A DNA stretch of 64,000 nucleotides, taken from assembly GCA_963931865.1 (NCBI GenBank), contig OZ007505.1:124001-188000 (forward strand), given 5' to 3'. Position 1 is the stretch's first letter. The number at the start of each line of letters is the position of its first letter. The position numbers and the translations under genes are program-made. Positions 49,701-60,500 of the stretch are shown here, piece by piece. A model generated the notes under the pieces. It had not been told where the DNA came from. It saw only the letters and a program-made list of their open reading frames with translations, and made no database searches. The stretch is from Axinella damicornis (Eukaryota > Porifera > Demospongiae > Axinellida > Axinellidae).

Positions 49701-52423
49701 CCTCTCACCTCCCTCCCCCCTCTCTCCCTCTCCCATGCCAGGTGTGTGTGGCAGCAGTAGGTTTGGTAGGAGACCTTTGCAGATCACTTAGCAATCGGGT
49801 ACTCCCCTACTGCAATGGTATCATCGGAATACTCATTTCAAATCTTTCAGTAAGTGTACGGATGCAGTACAGATAAGTGGGAGGGGGCCTAGTATCTGTC
49901 ATCACATGGGCATGACGTAATTGAGAAATGGCAACGTTTTTCAGAACAAAAGAGCTACATTTCGCGTATTGTTCAACACTTGGTGTGTATGACAGTTGCC
50001 CCCCGCTAGCTAGATACGCCTGGTAATTTACCTGGTACTTTAAGCTCTTCTTGCTGTTCTGAGCCCCAGTGCGCCCACGTTCAATCTAACATCCTTTCTA
50101 TCATGACATCACTCACGTGATGGACCGAATAGATAGAAATTGTCGCGCTGCGTTTGGAGAGAAATCCAGGAAATGGGCATCGAGCTGCCATCCCACGTAC
50201 TGCATTTCGAGCGTTTGTGACTGTTGTAGCTGCACTATTCCAGGAACTGGGCACCTACTGCCATACCATCATTGCAATGCGCTGCATTTCGAGCTGTTAT
50301 TCCAGGAACATGGACATGAACTGCCACTGCCACGTGCTGGCATTCGGCGTTTGTGACTACACTCTTCCAGGAAAGACACTCACTGGATGCCCCCACCACG
50401 CGCTGAATTTCGAGAGAACTCATTAATGACTGTTGTATTCCAGCATCAACTGCCATGCCATGCAGTGCATTTGGACTGAATCAGACTGACTATGAATAGT
50501 GTATTTTGTAAAATTAATGTGTACTTGGAACTCGTGTTGTTTTGATAAGAACATTTCCTGGTACCGGTACATTGGAATCACAGAGAATAATTAGTGTCAG
50601 GAAAGTAATTAGTGTCCCCAAAATAATTAGTGTCCCGAAAATAATTAGTGTCCAGAGCTACCGCTTAATTGGATTAGTGGAAATTCCAGGAATTGAATTT
50701 CTACTGCTAGATTAGATGTACATTAGCATAAAATTTAATATGTAATTTCTGTGGCCTGAGGTTGTGCTATGCCCATGCAGTCACATTCTGATGAACTGTT
50801 CCACATTCTGCATGTATGTGCATTTGCTCACGCTCGCCCCACAATGTCGCGCATTCCACTAGTAATGTAACACATGAAAGGATGTAGTGCTGTTTGCTGA
50901 AGCTGGTGCTCTGCCTCTAACACTCGCCTCTGGTCACTGCTTGGCAAGGACCTGTTTCCCAGGGGAGATTAGGCCAAGGAAGGAAGGGGGAGCATCTTGT
51001 ACGCCTCCTTTGAGGGAAAACTAAACTGGTTACCACCTATTCTTTTGTCCCCGTCTCATCTCTCTCCTCCTCTCCTCTCTCTGTCCCCCGATCCCTCCCT
51101 CTCCCCCCCCCCCCCCCCTTCCCTCCCTCTCTCCTCCTCCCCCCTCCCCTTCCTCTCTCCCCCTCACCTTCCTCTCCCTCCCCCTGTCCCCCTTGCCTTC
51201 CTCTCCCTCCCTCTCTCCCCCTCCTCTCATTTCCCCTCTCCTCCTTCCTGCATCCCTGCAGGATGCATCAGTCCATCGCTCGGTGAAGCCATGCATCCTC
51301 TCCACCATTGGTGACATTGCTCTGGCCGTTGGAGCAGAGTTCAAGACCTACCTCTCAATTGTCTTCCACATCCTCCAGCAGGCCGCACAGACCCAGGTGG
51401 ATAAGGTCAGTGAAGACCAGTGGAGGTGGACCTCTGGTATGTAGGTTACTTCTCGATCTCCATCCTCCCCTCTGTCCCTCCTATCCTCCCCACTGTCCCT
51501 CGTTGCCCAATCTCCATTCTCCCCACTGTCCTTCCTTTCATCCTCCCCACTGTCCCTCATTGCCCAATCTCCATCCTCCCCATTGTCCCTCATTGCCCGA
51601 TCTCCATCCTCCCCACTGTCCTTCCTTCCATCACCCTCACTGTCCCTCGTTGCCCGATCTCCATCCTCCCCACTGCCCTCGTTGCTGATCTCTATCCTCC
51701 TCACTGTCCCTCCTCCATCCTACTCACTGTCCCTCTCCCCTCCCTCCTCCCCTCTCCGCAGACGGACTTCGACATGATAGATTATATTAATGAACTTCGT
51801 GAGGGATGTCTGGAGGCCTACACTGGCATCATACAGGGTCTGAAGGGTGATGTTGAGAACAAGATTAGCCGTAAGTCAGACACACTGTGCCTCATCGTTC
51901 TCTTATCCTTCACGTCAGTAACCTTCTCTTCCCTTCAATGCACAGCTGATGTCAACCTGGTGGGGCCACATATTTCAACTATGCTTCAGCTGATTGAGCT
52001 GATTGCTAAAGACGAGGATCACTCTGACAGCAATGTGGCATCCTGTGCTGGGCTACTCGGGTGAGCAGCTGTCCTTGGTCATGCTTGTGTGATGTGCAGT
52101 GAGAACTTGGGACTGACCAAGGTCGTTTCCTGTTCCTCCCTCTTTCCTCTCCCTCCTCGACTCCTCCTTTTCTCCCCTCCTCCTTCCTCTCCTCCTCCCT
52201 CCTCTCCCCTCCCTCCCTCCTCTCTCCCTCCCTCCTCTCCCCTCCCTATCTTCACAGGGACCTGTGCAGTTCATTTGGTAAACAGCTTCTCCCCGTTCTC
52301 CAAAACAACCAAGTTATCATAAAACTTCTACAGGAAGGAAAGCGATCGCGCACTAAGCGAACCAAGACATTGTCAATGTGGGCCCAGAAGGAGCTCAAGA
52401 TGCTGCAACAAAAAGGTTGTTAG
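33928..52423 (+). CDS. KPNB1: Importin subunit beta-1
   Basis: Karyopherin made of HEAT repeats that carries importin-alpha/cargo through nuclear pores and releases it on RanGTP. Exons, using one copy of the duplicated block: 33928-33967, 34153-34211, 34304-34486, 34583-34633, 34894-35043, 35120-35196, 35320-35395, 35500-35559, 36424-36513, 36711-36821, 38121-38222, 38330-38501, 39153-39205, 39594-39821, 40311-40432, 41194-41269, 41406-41477, 42870-43080, 48824-48906, 49742-49849, 51262-51405, 51762-51870, 51946-52060, 52258-52423; 885 residues (human 876). Landmarks: [17 protein letters not shown] (exon start), [16 protein letters not shown], acidic [48 protein letters not shown] and [20 protein letters not shown]. 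Exons 38121-43080 occur again at 44479-48567. Using both copies shifts the frame (phase 1 end joined to phase 0 start), so the gene model keeps one. Confidence 0.94.
34017..34152. repeat. CTCCCC pyrimidine tract, KPNB1 intron 1
   Basis: About 130 bp of irregular CCTCTCC/CCTTCC DNA leading to the TGTAG acceptor of exon 2. A similar CCACCCT/CCTC tract fills 34700-34893 before exon 5. Confidence 0.9.
35266..35319. repeat. Poly-C followed by (CA)n, KPNB1 intron 6
   Basis: About 27 C then about 12 CA units, ending in the acceptor of exon 35320-35395. The same poly-C + (CA)n arrangement occurs before exon 40311-40432. Confidence 0.95.
35600..36075. repeat. 25-bp minisatellite, ~19 copies, KPNB1 intron 8
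   Basis: Units of ccctcccactatccctctcactgcc, about 24-25 bp, all pyrimidine-rich on the coding strand. Confidence 0.95.
36896..37000 (-). repeat. Dispersed CAGTCACATTYTGATGA repeat, copy
   Basis: About 100 bp whose reverse complement contains CAGTCACATTCTGATGACAG and then TTCCATGTCCTGCA. Related copies lie at about 12533-12618 (+), 50752-50860 (+) and 63735-63835 (-). Confidence 0.7.
37472..38072. mobile_element. TAGCC-family MITE in KPNB1 intron 10
   Basis: TIRs TAGCCTCGTTCCC...AAAAGGGCCTGGTTTCCAC and the matching inverted right end GGGAACCAGGCCCTTTTCTCC...GGGCCTGGGAACGAGGCTGA, about 600 bp. Flanked by TCTGCAGGG/TCTGCAAGG (9 bp, one mismatch). No transposase. Repeated at 43830-44430 in copy B. 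Confidence 0.85.
38664..39079. mobile_element. TAGCC-family MITE in KPNB1 intron 12
   Basis: TIRs of about 70 bp starting TAGCCTCATTCTCAGGCCTCC and ending GGCCTGGGAACGAGGCTA. Perfect 9-bp target duplication TAAGAGACC on both sides (38655-38663, 39080-39088). Contains a poly-C tract (38940-38960). A further TAGCCTCTTTCCCAG end lies just outside at 38531. Copy B equivalent: 45022-45452. Confidence 0.9.
40241..40310. repeat. Poly-C (~42) plus (CA)n before KPNB1 exon 15
   Basis: Copy A has a longer C run than copy B (46692-46726), and (CA)n lengths also differ. Both lead directly into the acceptor. Confidence 0.95.
40801..40974. mobile_element. Short TAGCC-family MITE in KPNB1 intron 15
   Basis: 174 bp from TAGCTTTGTTCCCAGGCCCCC to CAAGGCCTGGAAACGAGGCTA. 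Part of its interior (tatgacgtaattgacaaatcgc) recurs as a fragment at about 49888-49985. No clear target duplication: a GTGTGTAA-type local repeat surrounds it. Copy B equivalent near 47241-47414. Confidence 0.7.
41508..42775. repeat. 30-bp minisatellite in KPNB1 intron 17, copy A (~42 units)
   Basis: Units of ccaccaagtgcatgtgttaggatcatcatc with variants (cgtgtg, agcatc, atcatcatcatc). Multi-unit blocks are themselves repeated. Open for hundreds of codons on both strands because the unit is a multiple of three, yet it lies between exons 41406-41477 and 42870-43080. Copy B has only about ten units. Confidence 0.96.
43270..43469. other. Assembly gap (200 N) between the KPNB1 copies
   Basis: Exactly 200 N, the same size as the gap at 3363. 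It separates the end of copy A from the start of copy B, each starting or ending mid-intron. Confidence 0.99.
43470..48756 (+). repeat. Large tandem copy B (5287 bp) inside KPNB1
   Basis: Begins at the base corresponding to 37112 and runs to the base corresponding to 43269, then continues into unique KPNB1 sequence. Contains exons matching copy A (for example 44479 onward and 48357-48567) with identical coding sense. Only its minisatellite, CA and C tracts and one short repeat segment differ in length. Probably the alternative allele placed in tandem. Confidence 0.95.
47948..48262. repeat. 30-bp minisatellite, copy B (~10 units)
   Basis: Same unit and same first and last units as the array at 41508-42775, but about 950 bp shorter; it looks like the same locus with some 32 central units absent. 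Confidence 0.95.
49000..49735. repeat. Long CTCTCTCCCCC polypyrimidine tract, KPNB1 intron 19
   Basis: About 735 bp almost purely C and T on the coding strand, with larger blocks repeated (cttccccactctctctcccc...cacctccctccccccaccccctc). Could form triplex/H-DNA. Not coding. Confidence 0.95.
49850..51261. other. KPNB1 intron 20: repeat fragments
   Basis: 49888-49985 is a fragment of the MITE at 40801. About 50150-50480 has four loosely related copies of a ~80-bp unit (ttccaggaa...ctgccatgc...tgcatttcgag). 50590-50650 repeats aataattagtgtcc. 50752-50860 is a copy of the CAGTCACATT dispersed repeat. 51050-51260 is a pyrimidine tract. No coding sequence seen. Confidence 0.65.
51450..51760. repeat. 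Pyrimidine minisatellite, KPNB1 intron 21
   Basis: Degenerate units of tctccatcctccccactgtccctcgttgcccga, about 33 bp, ending at the acceptor of exon 51762. Confidence 0.9.
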
Positions 52424-52456
52424 TAATAATTATACAACTGTAGGTTGGTGTTTGTA

Positions 52457-52805
52457 CCGTATATTGGGTTATTTTCGTGTTGAATAACGTTCGCGTAATA
52501 ATTATTCGTGTTGAAAAATTTTCGCGAACTCAAGCAAAGTGAACTCGCGCGAATACATGTCAAGCCATAACGATGAGGAGTACGAACGAGAATGCTGCGT
52601 TCGAGGCTACCATGTGTATCAGGAGATCTGGGAGGCAGCTGTTTGTGACCGAGAACCAAGAAACGGTACTGATTGACACGCCGTGGCGGTGTTGAAGGAC
52701 AGCGTCATCATAGGACACATTACCAAAAAAATTTCGCGAGATAAATTTTCGCGATTGGAGGCATTCGCGAAAATATTTTAACAACGAAAATAACCCAATA
52801 TACGG
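52457..52805. mobile_element. TA-flanked TIR element after KPNB1
   Basis: 349 bp with TIRs of over 20 bp (CCGTATATTGGGTTATTTTCG and complement) flanked by TA at 52455-52456 and 52806-52807, as in Tc1/mariner-type insertions. Interior subterminal repeats (ttcgcga/tcgcgaa) on both sides. No transposase. Lies in the 3' flank just after the KPNB1 stop. Confidence 0.8.
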
Positions 52806-53140
52806 TATTAGGGAACTCACATATTGAAGTTGTCATCTTTTGCAGTGTTTATCTTGTCATAGACATCATTGCTATAGCTTGAGACTGCCTCAGTGACTGA
52901 TACGACATGCTCTGGGGCGTTAAGGATTGGATTGACCAGATTAATGTTGCACAGAAAATACGTGGATATACATAATAGTGTACGGAGAAAGCTAATGGCG
53001 GTGTAAATAACGAGCAAAGTAACGTCAGCTATTGTGTCTCTCTTGGCGATAGCTGTAACTTCGCGTTGTGCTTGTTGTAGTCATCACCTTCGGTAGTTTC
53101 TTGTGTGAAAACGGCAGTACATCAATCGATCAAGGCCACG

Positions 53141-53359
53141 TCATAAGGACCCAGGGAGACGATTCTGGAGGAGCACATAAGCTACCTTGGGCACCGCTTT
53201 CAGTATGAAATGAAGTGTCTTGATGAGTTGTTGTATTTCACCGAGTAGAATGTAGATTATCCGGGCAGTTTTTGTTAAGGACAGGCCTTCCAGTTCTCTC
53301 AGCAGCTGTCTTGACAGTCCATCTTCAGTGGGTGTGTCTAAGATCACGTGCTTTGGCAT
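53141..53359 (-). CDS. Small ORF, possible gene fragment
   Basis: 72 codons from ATG 53359 to the stop at 53141, starting MPKHVILDTPTEDG with a hydrophobic helix-like stretch (ARIIYILLGEIQQLIKTLHF) and ending YVLLQNRLPGSL. The helix followed by LQN-x-PG faintly recalls the membrane-proximal region of ALG1 mannosyltransferase (LQNPPG), but the match is short and the rest of such a gene is not seen. A second minus-strand hydrophobic frame at 52817-53017 (ends KDDNFNM) may be related, but no convincing splice joins them. Could be a pseudogene piece or chance. Confidence 0.25.
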   Translation of the reverse strand: MPKHVILDTPTEDGLSRQLLRELEGLSLTKTARIIYILLGEIQQLIKTLHFILKAVPKVAYVLLQNRLPGSL

Positions 53360-54059
53360 ATGACTAGCAATTGTGAGCTAAAGAGTCCAACCCAGTGAAC
53401 AATTGTACAAAAGTGCAGTTTAATTCAGAGTTGCAATAATGTTTCTGACAAAATGTACACAAAATAGTCTCTGCTGATCTTTAATGCCCCAGAGTGACTT
53501 GAATAGATGAATCATTTCTACTGTGTCAGTTCAACTATTCTGAGTGGACAAACTTAAAGCCATGACTGAGGTAGCGCATAGTCAGTAGCAATAGAGGCAG
53601 GGAAGTGTTTCGATTATTATGGTGGGTACTCCAATGCAAAATGGTCTTCATAATTATAATCATCCTCGTATTCTTCTCTCCTTAGATTACAACTGAACTC
53701 AATTGCTATCTTGACAGCTATCCACGAATTACCAATGGTCTTGTGCAATTGTGTCTGTGAGTGGGCGTCTGAGCGAGGGCGAGTGAGAGAATGATGTCAC
53801 CATTACATCGCATTTCGTGGACACGTCTTTATTGATGCATTGTCTGTGCTGTTTGTACTTTGTTGTGTATGCTTGTTGCCTCTACTGTAGAGCTATACCA
53901 CACGTTAGCCGACATGTGTATCATATCAAGTGAATATCCTTCTGACAGCTCATGTCGGCAGACCATGAGCAGTGTGTTACTCAGACACGGGGTCTGGCAG
54001 CAGGAGGAAACTCAGACAAGACAGTATAGTACTGTTGGCTGGGGAGGAGGCTTCTCTTT

Positions 54060-54600
54060 GGTCCCGACCCTGCACACGTGCTCCCAGCTTGGCCATGCAG
54101 GGTGCGTGTGGACGGTCTACAGAGGTGGGTATTCTTATTCCCAGACCCTCCACACATGCTCCCAGTTTGGCCAGTGCGCAGGGAGGGGTGTGGAGGGGAG
54201 GGTCTTGGGTATTCTCATTCCACACATGCTCTGCGCACACATGGAGGGAGGGATGTGGAGGGTCTCAATCTGCTCTTGGGTACGTATTCTCATTCCACAC
54301 ATGCTCCCAGTTTGGCCACATGGAGGGAGGGGTGTGGAGGGTCACATGCTCTGTGCACACATGGAGGGAGGGGTGTGGAGGGTCACATGCTCTGCACACG
54401 CATGGAAGGAGGGGTGTGGAGGGTCACATGCTCTGCACACATGGAGGGAGGGGTGTGGAGGGTCACATGCTCTGCACACACATGGAGGGAGGGGTGTGGA
54501 GGGTCACATGCTCTGCACACACATGGATCCGGAGGGGTGTGGAGGGTCACATGCTCTGTGCACACATGGAGGGAGGGGTGTGGAGGGTCTAGGGAGGAGG
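54060..54600. repeat. 42-bp-type minisatellite
   Basis: Copies of catggagggaggggtgtgga plus gggtcacatgctctgcacaca (about 41-42 bp), regular from about 54310, degenerate before (cacatgctcccagtttggcc units). Confidence 0.92.
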
Positions 54601-55558
54601 CTGCTATAAGAGGTGCTGTTGGGAAGTAGCTCCTCCAAACACTACAGTTTGCAACTGGAACTGCTGCCATTGTGTGATATGTACTGTATATATACTGCGG
54701 TGTGACCTGTACCATGGCACGTACTGTACTATGGTATGTGTACTGCATGTGGTGTGTACTATACTGTGGTGTGTACTATACTGTGGTGTGTACTATACTG
54801 TTGTAATACAGGGCTACCATGCAGCCAGAAGGATCCTCCCAGCTGTTCTACTATAATATGCTCGGCTAATATTGGACACCAACTTCATCCTGAGAGTTAT
54901 CATAGTATGTACAACTTGCACTGCAAACCAGTCACAGACACATGCATGGATACTGAGATGTGCATGTTCATATCACCAGTGAGCTGCGGCTAGCTACTTG
55001 TAGGTCGATCTGAGGAGGAGTGGAGTGGTGGCGGTTCCAGTGAGTCATGGTGACCCTGTGAGGAGATGTGGTCGTGACACTCCAGTACAATGTACACATG
55101 CAACAACAGCAGTACATATGTGATCGACCTCACATAGCAATCACCACAGCTGCCATGTCTATCCCAAAGTTGTTGTCAAAGCCATTTCTTATTCCAAGTC
55201 ACGTGATTCAAGTAAACCCATTAGACGAGTAATGTAGAGCTGCTAAACTGCAGGTATGCTGGGTAGTTTTTTTGGAAGGGGAGGGGGGGGGGGGGGGGGG
55301 GGGGGGATTAATTAAGCTGTATAGCTCACACTGTTCTTGATACGCAGTTCACCGAAGTGAAAGTGTCTGCTGGCAATGAGACCAGCAGTTGCGATAAGAC
55401 CAGCCCAGTCATGATGGTACCTGCTACATACGACTCTGTTCCAGCACGGTGATATGACTGTACCAGACTGGTCGTGATGTGATGGTACACCACGTTGTGA
55501 TACAAGATATGACCGTACCAGCACAGTCATGATGTGATGGTACCAGCATGGTCACGAT

Positions 55559-55985
55559 CAGCCTCATTCCCATGCCGTAAAAGAAAAGGCCTGGCAACTT
55601 GCATGAGTTCAAACTGTTATTTCTGCAGTCAGAGTTGGCACAACCAATCAGATTTCAGAACGTTGTCACATGACAACAGTAAAATGCATTGCATCATGCA
55701 CTGAAACTCGCAGTCACGCCCATTCATCGCAACAGTCGATCGTGCTGGTGTTGGCGCTCTGCACAATGATTTGTGTTCGTTCGTCTTCTACTTGCCTTCC
55801 GTCGCAGAACCTGCAGCAAACAGTTGCTTCCACGAGCAGGAAAGGACCATTGTCAGCAGGTGGAAATATCACGTGGACTTCACTGCTTGAATAAGGTATG
55901 CAATTGCTGTGACGTTACATCCGTATACAGTTTGAACTCGCGGAAGCTCCCAGGCCATTTCTCCTATGACCTGGGAACGAGGCTA
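55559..55985. mobile_element. TAGCC-family MITE, left of an adjoining pair
   Basis: From CAGCCTCATTCCCATG to CCTGGGAACGAGGCTA. TIRs extend nearly 60 bp, including GAGTTCAAACTG at their inner ends (55607 and complement near 55935). Flanked by GGTCACGAT (55550) and GGTCATGAT (55986), 8 of 9 matching. Confidence 0.85.
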
Positions 55986-55994
55986 GGTCATGAT

Positions 55995-56381
55995 TAGCCT
56001 CGTACCCAGGCCCACGCATGGAATGCGGAAGAGGGCCTGGTCACACTTGGCAAAATTCCCATAATTATGTGCTGAGGTCAGTAGTCTTGATTTCAGGTAG
56101 GCGAATCTCATTCATCCATTGCCAATTACTGTGTAGTAATCACATTCTTTACCCCGTGAAAAGTGTAACCGTTTGATAAAACTGCTGTTCTAGCCTTCAA
56201 GATTCACCTCTGGTCACAAGGACTTTCTACTCACCAACAGCTACCTGCCACGTGAATTCGAACGCATCCACGTAGGAATGTAATCGCTTACACAATTATG
56301 CTGACTGAGCACATACGGGAATTTTGCCAAGTGTCACCAGGCCCTTTTCTGCATTCCATGCGTGGCCTGGGTACGAGGCTA
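55995..56381. mobile_element. TAGCC-family MITE, right of an adjoining pair
   Basis: 387 bp, TIRs starting TAGCCTCGTACCCAGGCC with an inner GCATGGAATGC...AGAGGGCCTGG segment matched in the right end. Perfect 9-bp flanks GGTCATGAT at 55986-55994 and 56382-56390. Confidence 0.9.
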
Positions 56382-57030
56382 GGTCATGATATGACGGTAC
56401 CAGCATGGTCGTAATAATAGAACGGTCATGATATGACCATGCCACATGCAGCAAGGTTATAATGATTATGCACTCACAAACACATCTTTCCAGTCATGCT
56501 TCAGCCTCCAGAAGATCCAGCAGAACATGCTAGCTCCCATCAGCTTTGCCAGCACTACATGGATACGTCTGGGTGGGGCCAACACCTGACGCATCACACT
56601 TCTGTAATACAGCTATGTCCTCCAGCTGCAGGAGATAACGGTACTCAGATATCTAGTATTGGATATCAAACCTAGGGCTGAAAATTAGTAAAAAAGTCCT
56701 CCTTGGACACAATGAAACTGACTGCAACCCTAAAACCCTCACTTACACCCCCAGGATGCCATTATTTTAGCTTTATACCCCGTAGCCATGGTATATCCCG
56801 TAGCTAAGACACAATAATACAGTGTCGTTGGATAGGCAAACCAAGCAAGCCAAAAAAAAAAATTATGGTCAGAAGCATTTCACGTGTCTGCTAGCAACCA
56901 TATAGCTTCCTAGTCTCGGGCTCAATACCAAGTTTTGATCTCTCCTCCACTCGTCTCTTGTTCTGAATGACGCGCACCGCGATACAAACTAAGTGGGTAC
57001 TAAATAGAATGACCGTCGGAAAAGAGCGGG

Positions 57031-57471
57031 ATGTCGCTGTTTAAAGCGCGAGATTGGTGGTCCACCACCAGCGGCTGTGAGGAGTTTTACGACATTGGGT
57101 GCCTCTGTGTTGCCAACGTCGACAACAGTCCATCTGGGCACGGTGAGATCATGAGCCTGAATGATCCGTGTAGCCATATAAGGCATGCATACAGCTTTTA
57201 TACCAATCCTGCTGTTGCAAACACTATCTGCATCCTATTTGTGATGAATTCGGTTTGCCACTGCAGACAAGATTGTTGTGGGCAGCTTCCAGGGGCTGGT
57301 GCGTATCTACCTGCCACACCCCCCTGCATTCTCCCCGGATCATGTGATCCTTGAGAGGGACATGGGTGCACCAGTACTGCAGGTGGCTGTGGGGAGATTC
57401 ATCCAGTAAGCAAGAGAGGACTGACTAGCGAGTTTTCGTTGTTATTCTCCTGCCCTCCTTCCCTCCTCCAT

Positions 57472-57503
<32 letters not shown>

Positions 57504-60500
57504 CCCTCCTCCTCCCCTTCCCTTCCTCTTCACTTACAGGGGTTCCCAAAGCCTACACCTGGCGCTGCTACACCCTCGTGAGCTGACGGTTCACACACTT
57601 ACCTCCTCACAGACAGAGGAAGGGGTACAGCACATCCTCACCCTTGTCTACCGCCACACGTTCCAAAGAACCACCGCTAACATGACATGGGGACCCTTTG
57701 GAGGGGACAGGGGTACAAAACACACACGCTTATTCTTTGAAATTCTGTGCAATCTACTGGTACCTTTAAATGCTGTACTTATATTTGTCATGCTGTCCCC
57801 ACAACCATCCCACAGGCGTGGACCACCTCTGTGTGCAGTCAATGGATGGACAGCTGTCATTCTTCCACCAGGAGAGTGCTGCCTTTGCCTGCTTCCTCCC
57901 AGACTTCCTCCTCCCTGGTCCTCTGAGGTACCTCCCCCGGACCGACTCTCTTGTCACCGCCAACTCTGCACATGTGCTGCAGACATTCCGGTGAGCCTGG
58001 AGCTGGGCAGTAGGCTGTCACCCCCAATCACTCTTGTGCTGCACAATGCAGGTACCAGACTCTGGCTGTAGCCAGCAGTAATGTCGGAGTTGAGAGGGAG
58101 ACACAGCAAACTGGTGGAAAGAAGATTGCTGTAAGTCAGTTAGACTGACCGTAATGGTCCATTCTAATATGATTTTATAGCTGACGCTGTTGTGCCTCTG
58201 AGCCAGAATCTCCCCCATACCCCCCCCCCCCCCCCCCCCCCCCCTCCCTTTTCCCTATCCACATCTCACCGACTCCCCACCATCCATCCACCTTCCCCTC
58301 CCTCACCCACCTCTCATCTCACTCTTATCTCTACACACAGGCTGACTGGAGTGTGAACCTGGGCGAGCATGTTGTTGACCTGCGTGTGGTAACGGTGGGT
58401 GGATGTCCCTCACATATCCTGGTCCTAGGTAGGCGTCACTGCACCATACAAGCCAGTAGCTTACTTGTTAGCCATGGAGTATGCAAGCCAAATATACTGA
58501 GTAGGTATACAAACCGAGTGTAGTGACATGTTAGCCATGAAGTATACAAGCCAAGTATACTGAGTGGTTCAGAAAGTTGTGGTGCTCTCTGCAGGGGAAC
58601 GCACGGTGTTTTGTTTCCGTGACAGTGGCAAGATGAGGTTCATGAAGAAACTGGAGTTCAGCCCAAGTTGCATCCATGCCTATGGTGTTGTTCCGCCCCA
58701 GAGAGGTGGGTTAGTTCTCTGTAGACCCACCCCTAAACGTATCCCGTTCACACACCCTCATACTCACACTCACCCTCATACTGACAAACACACCCTGATA
58801 CTCACACACACACACCCTCATACTCATACACACACACCCTCACACTCACCCACACACACACACACACACACCCTCACACTCACACACCCTCATTCACATA
58901 CCCTCACACCCTCATACTCACACACACACACCCTCATACTCACACACACCTCATACTCACACACACCCTCATTCTCACACACCATCACTCACACACCCTC
59001 ATACTCACGCTCACCCTCATACTGACACACACACACCCTCATACTCACACACACACCCTCACACACCACCCTCACACACACACGCACCCTCATACTCACA
59101 CACCCTCATACTCACACACACACCCTCACACACCACCCTCATACTCACACACACACCCTCATACTCACACACCCTCATACTCACACACACACCCTCACAC
59201 ACCACCCTCACACACACACGCACCCTCATACACACACCCTCATACTCACATACACCCTCACACACCACCCTCATACTCACACACACACCCTCATACTCAC
59301 ACACCCTCATACTCACACACCCTCATACTCACACACACACCCTCATACTCACACACCCTCATACTCACACACCCTCATACTCACACACACACACCCTCAC
59401 ACACCACCCTCATACTCACACACACACCCTCATACTCACACACCCTCATACTCACACACCCTCATACTCACACACCCTCATACTCACACACACACACCCT
59501 CATACTCACACACACCCTCACACACCACCCTCACACTCACACACACCCTCATACTCACACACACCCTCATACTCACACACAAACTCCCTGGCACCCTTGC
59601 AGGGGAGGAGGGGGAGGGGATGGTGCAGTACCTCCTTGCCTCACACACCAACCAGCTGCTGGTGTTCCAGGATTCCTCCCTCGTCTGGGCTGCTAGGGTT
59701 GACCAACCTCCTGCAGATATCACTGTCGCAAACTTCCAGTGAGTACCTATAGTCATGCTGTTGGTATGTGATCCTGTATACTCCGGTAAAAGTCTGCATA
59801 CTAGTGGTATGTGATCCTGTATACTCCAGTAAAAGTCTGCATACTAGTGGTATGTGATCCTGCATACTCCAGTACATAGGCGGTTGCAGGATGTGTTAGC
59901 AACCTGGGCGTGGTGTGTGGATGTGTTTTTTGTGTCTCCACAGAGGCAGCAAAGTAGGTGAGAAACCACGCAAAGTGCGGGGAAAAATTTTGTGCCACCA
60001 TTTTCGGCTGTCAGGAAAGGCTCTCATGGCAACTTAGTGCTTTTTGTACTATCGTGTTACAGCTTTCTGCTTCTGTGTCATCTTTCTCCTGCTTCTTAAT
60101 TATCACCATGACATTTCGTCTCGCGACGTACTTTCCACGTAATTTGCTAGCTGTGTGTTTAGCCTGGTTCCTACTCCATGTGGCCTGCATGGGAACAGGC
60201 TTGCTGTGTGTATGAACCTTGACCCTGAGAAATGGAGAGTTCTCGTAGCTGGACCGCTTTAAGCATGTTGCCTACCCAACCAAGGAGGTAAGTGGTACCA
60301 TGGCAGCCATTTTATTCTGTGGTAGCTCACCTGGGCGTTGCCCGAGTATGCCTGCCTCTGCTCCAGTGTATTGCTCCATGCCGTTGTTGTGCAATTGTGC
60401 ATACCCCAGTAAACCGCTCCACTGCAATCTTGCATACTTCAGTAAAACATTCTTTGTGTGTGCTCTTGCATGCGCTATCATAGCACTGTACACTTCATAA

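Larger units (their letters stand above)
53360..57030. other. Repeat-rich intergenic region upstream of BBS9
   Basis: No gene was recognised. Contains a minisatellite (54060-54600), short tgtactatactgtggtg repeats (54735-54805), a poly-G run (about 55277-55307), a family of gatatgaccgtaccagcacggtcatgatg repeats (55400-55560 and 56390-56450), and two adjoining MITEs (55559-56381). Confidence 0.7.
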
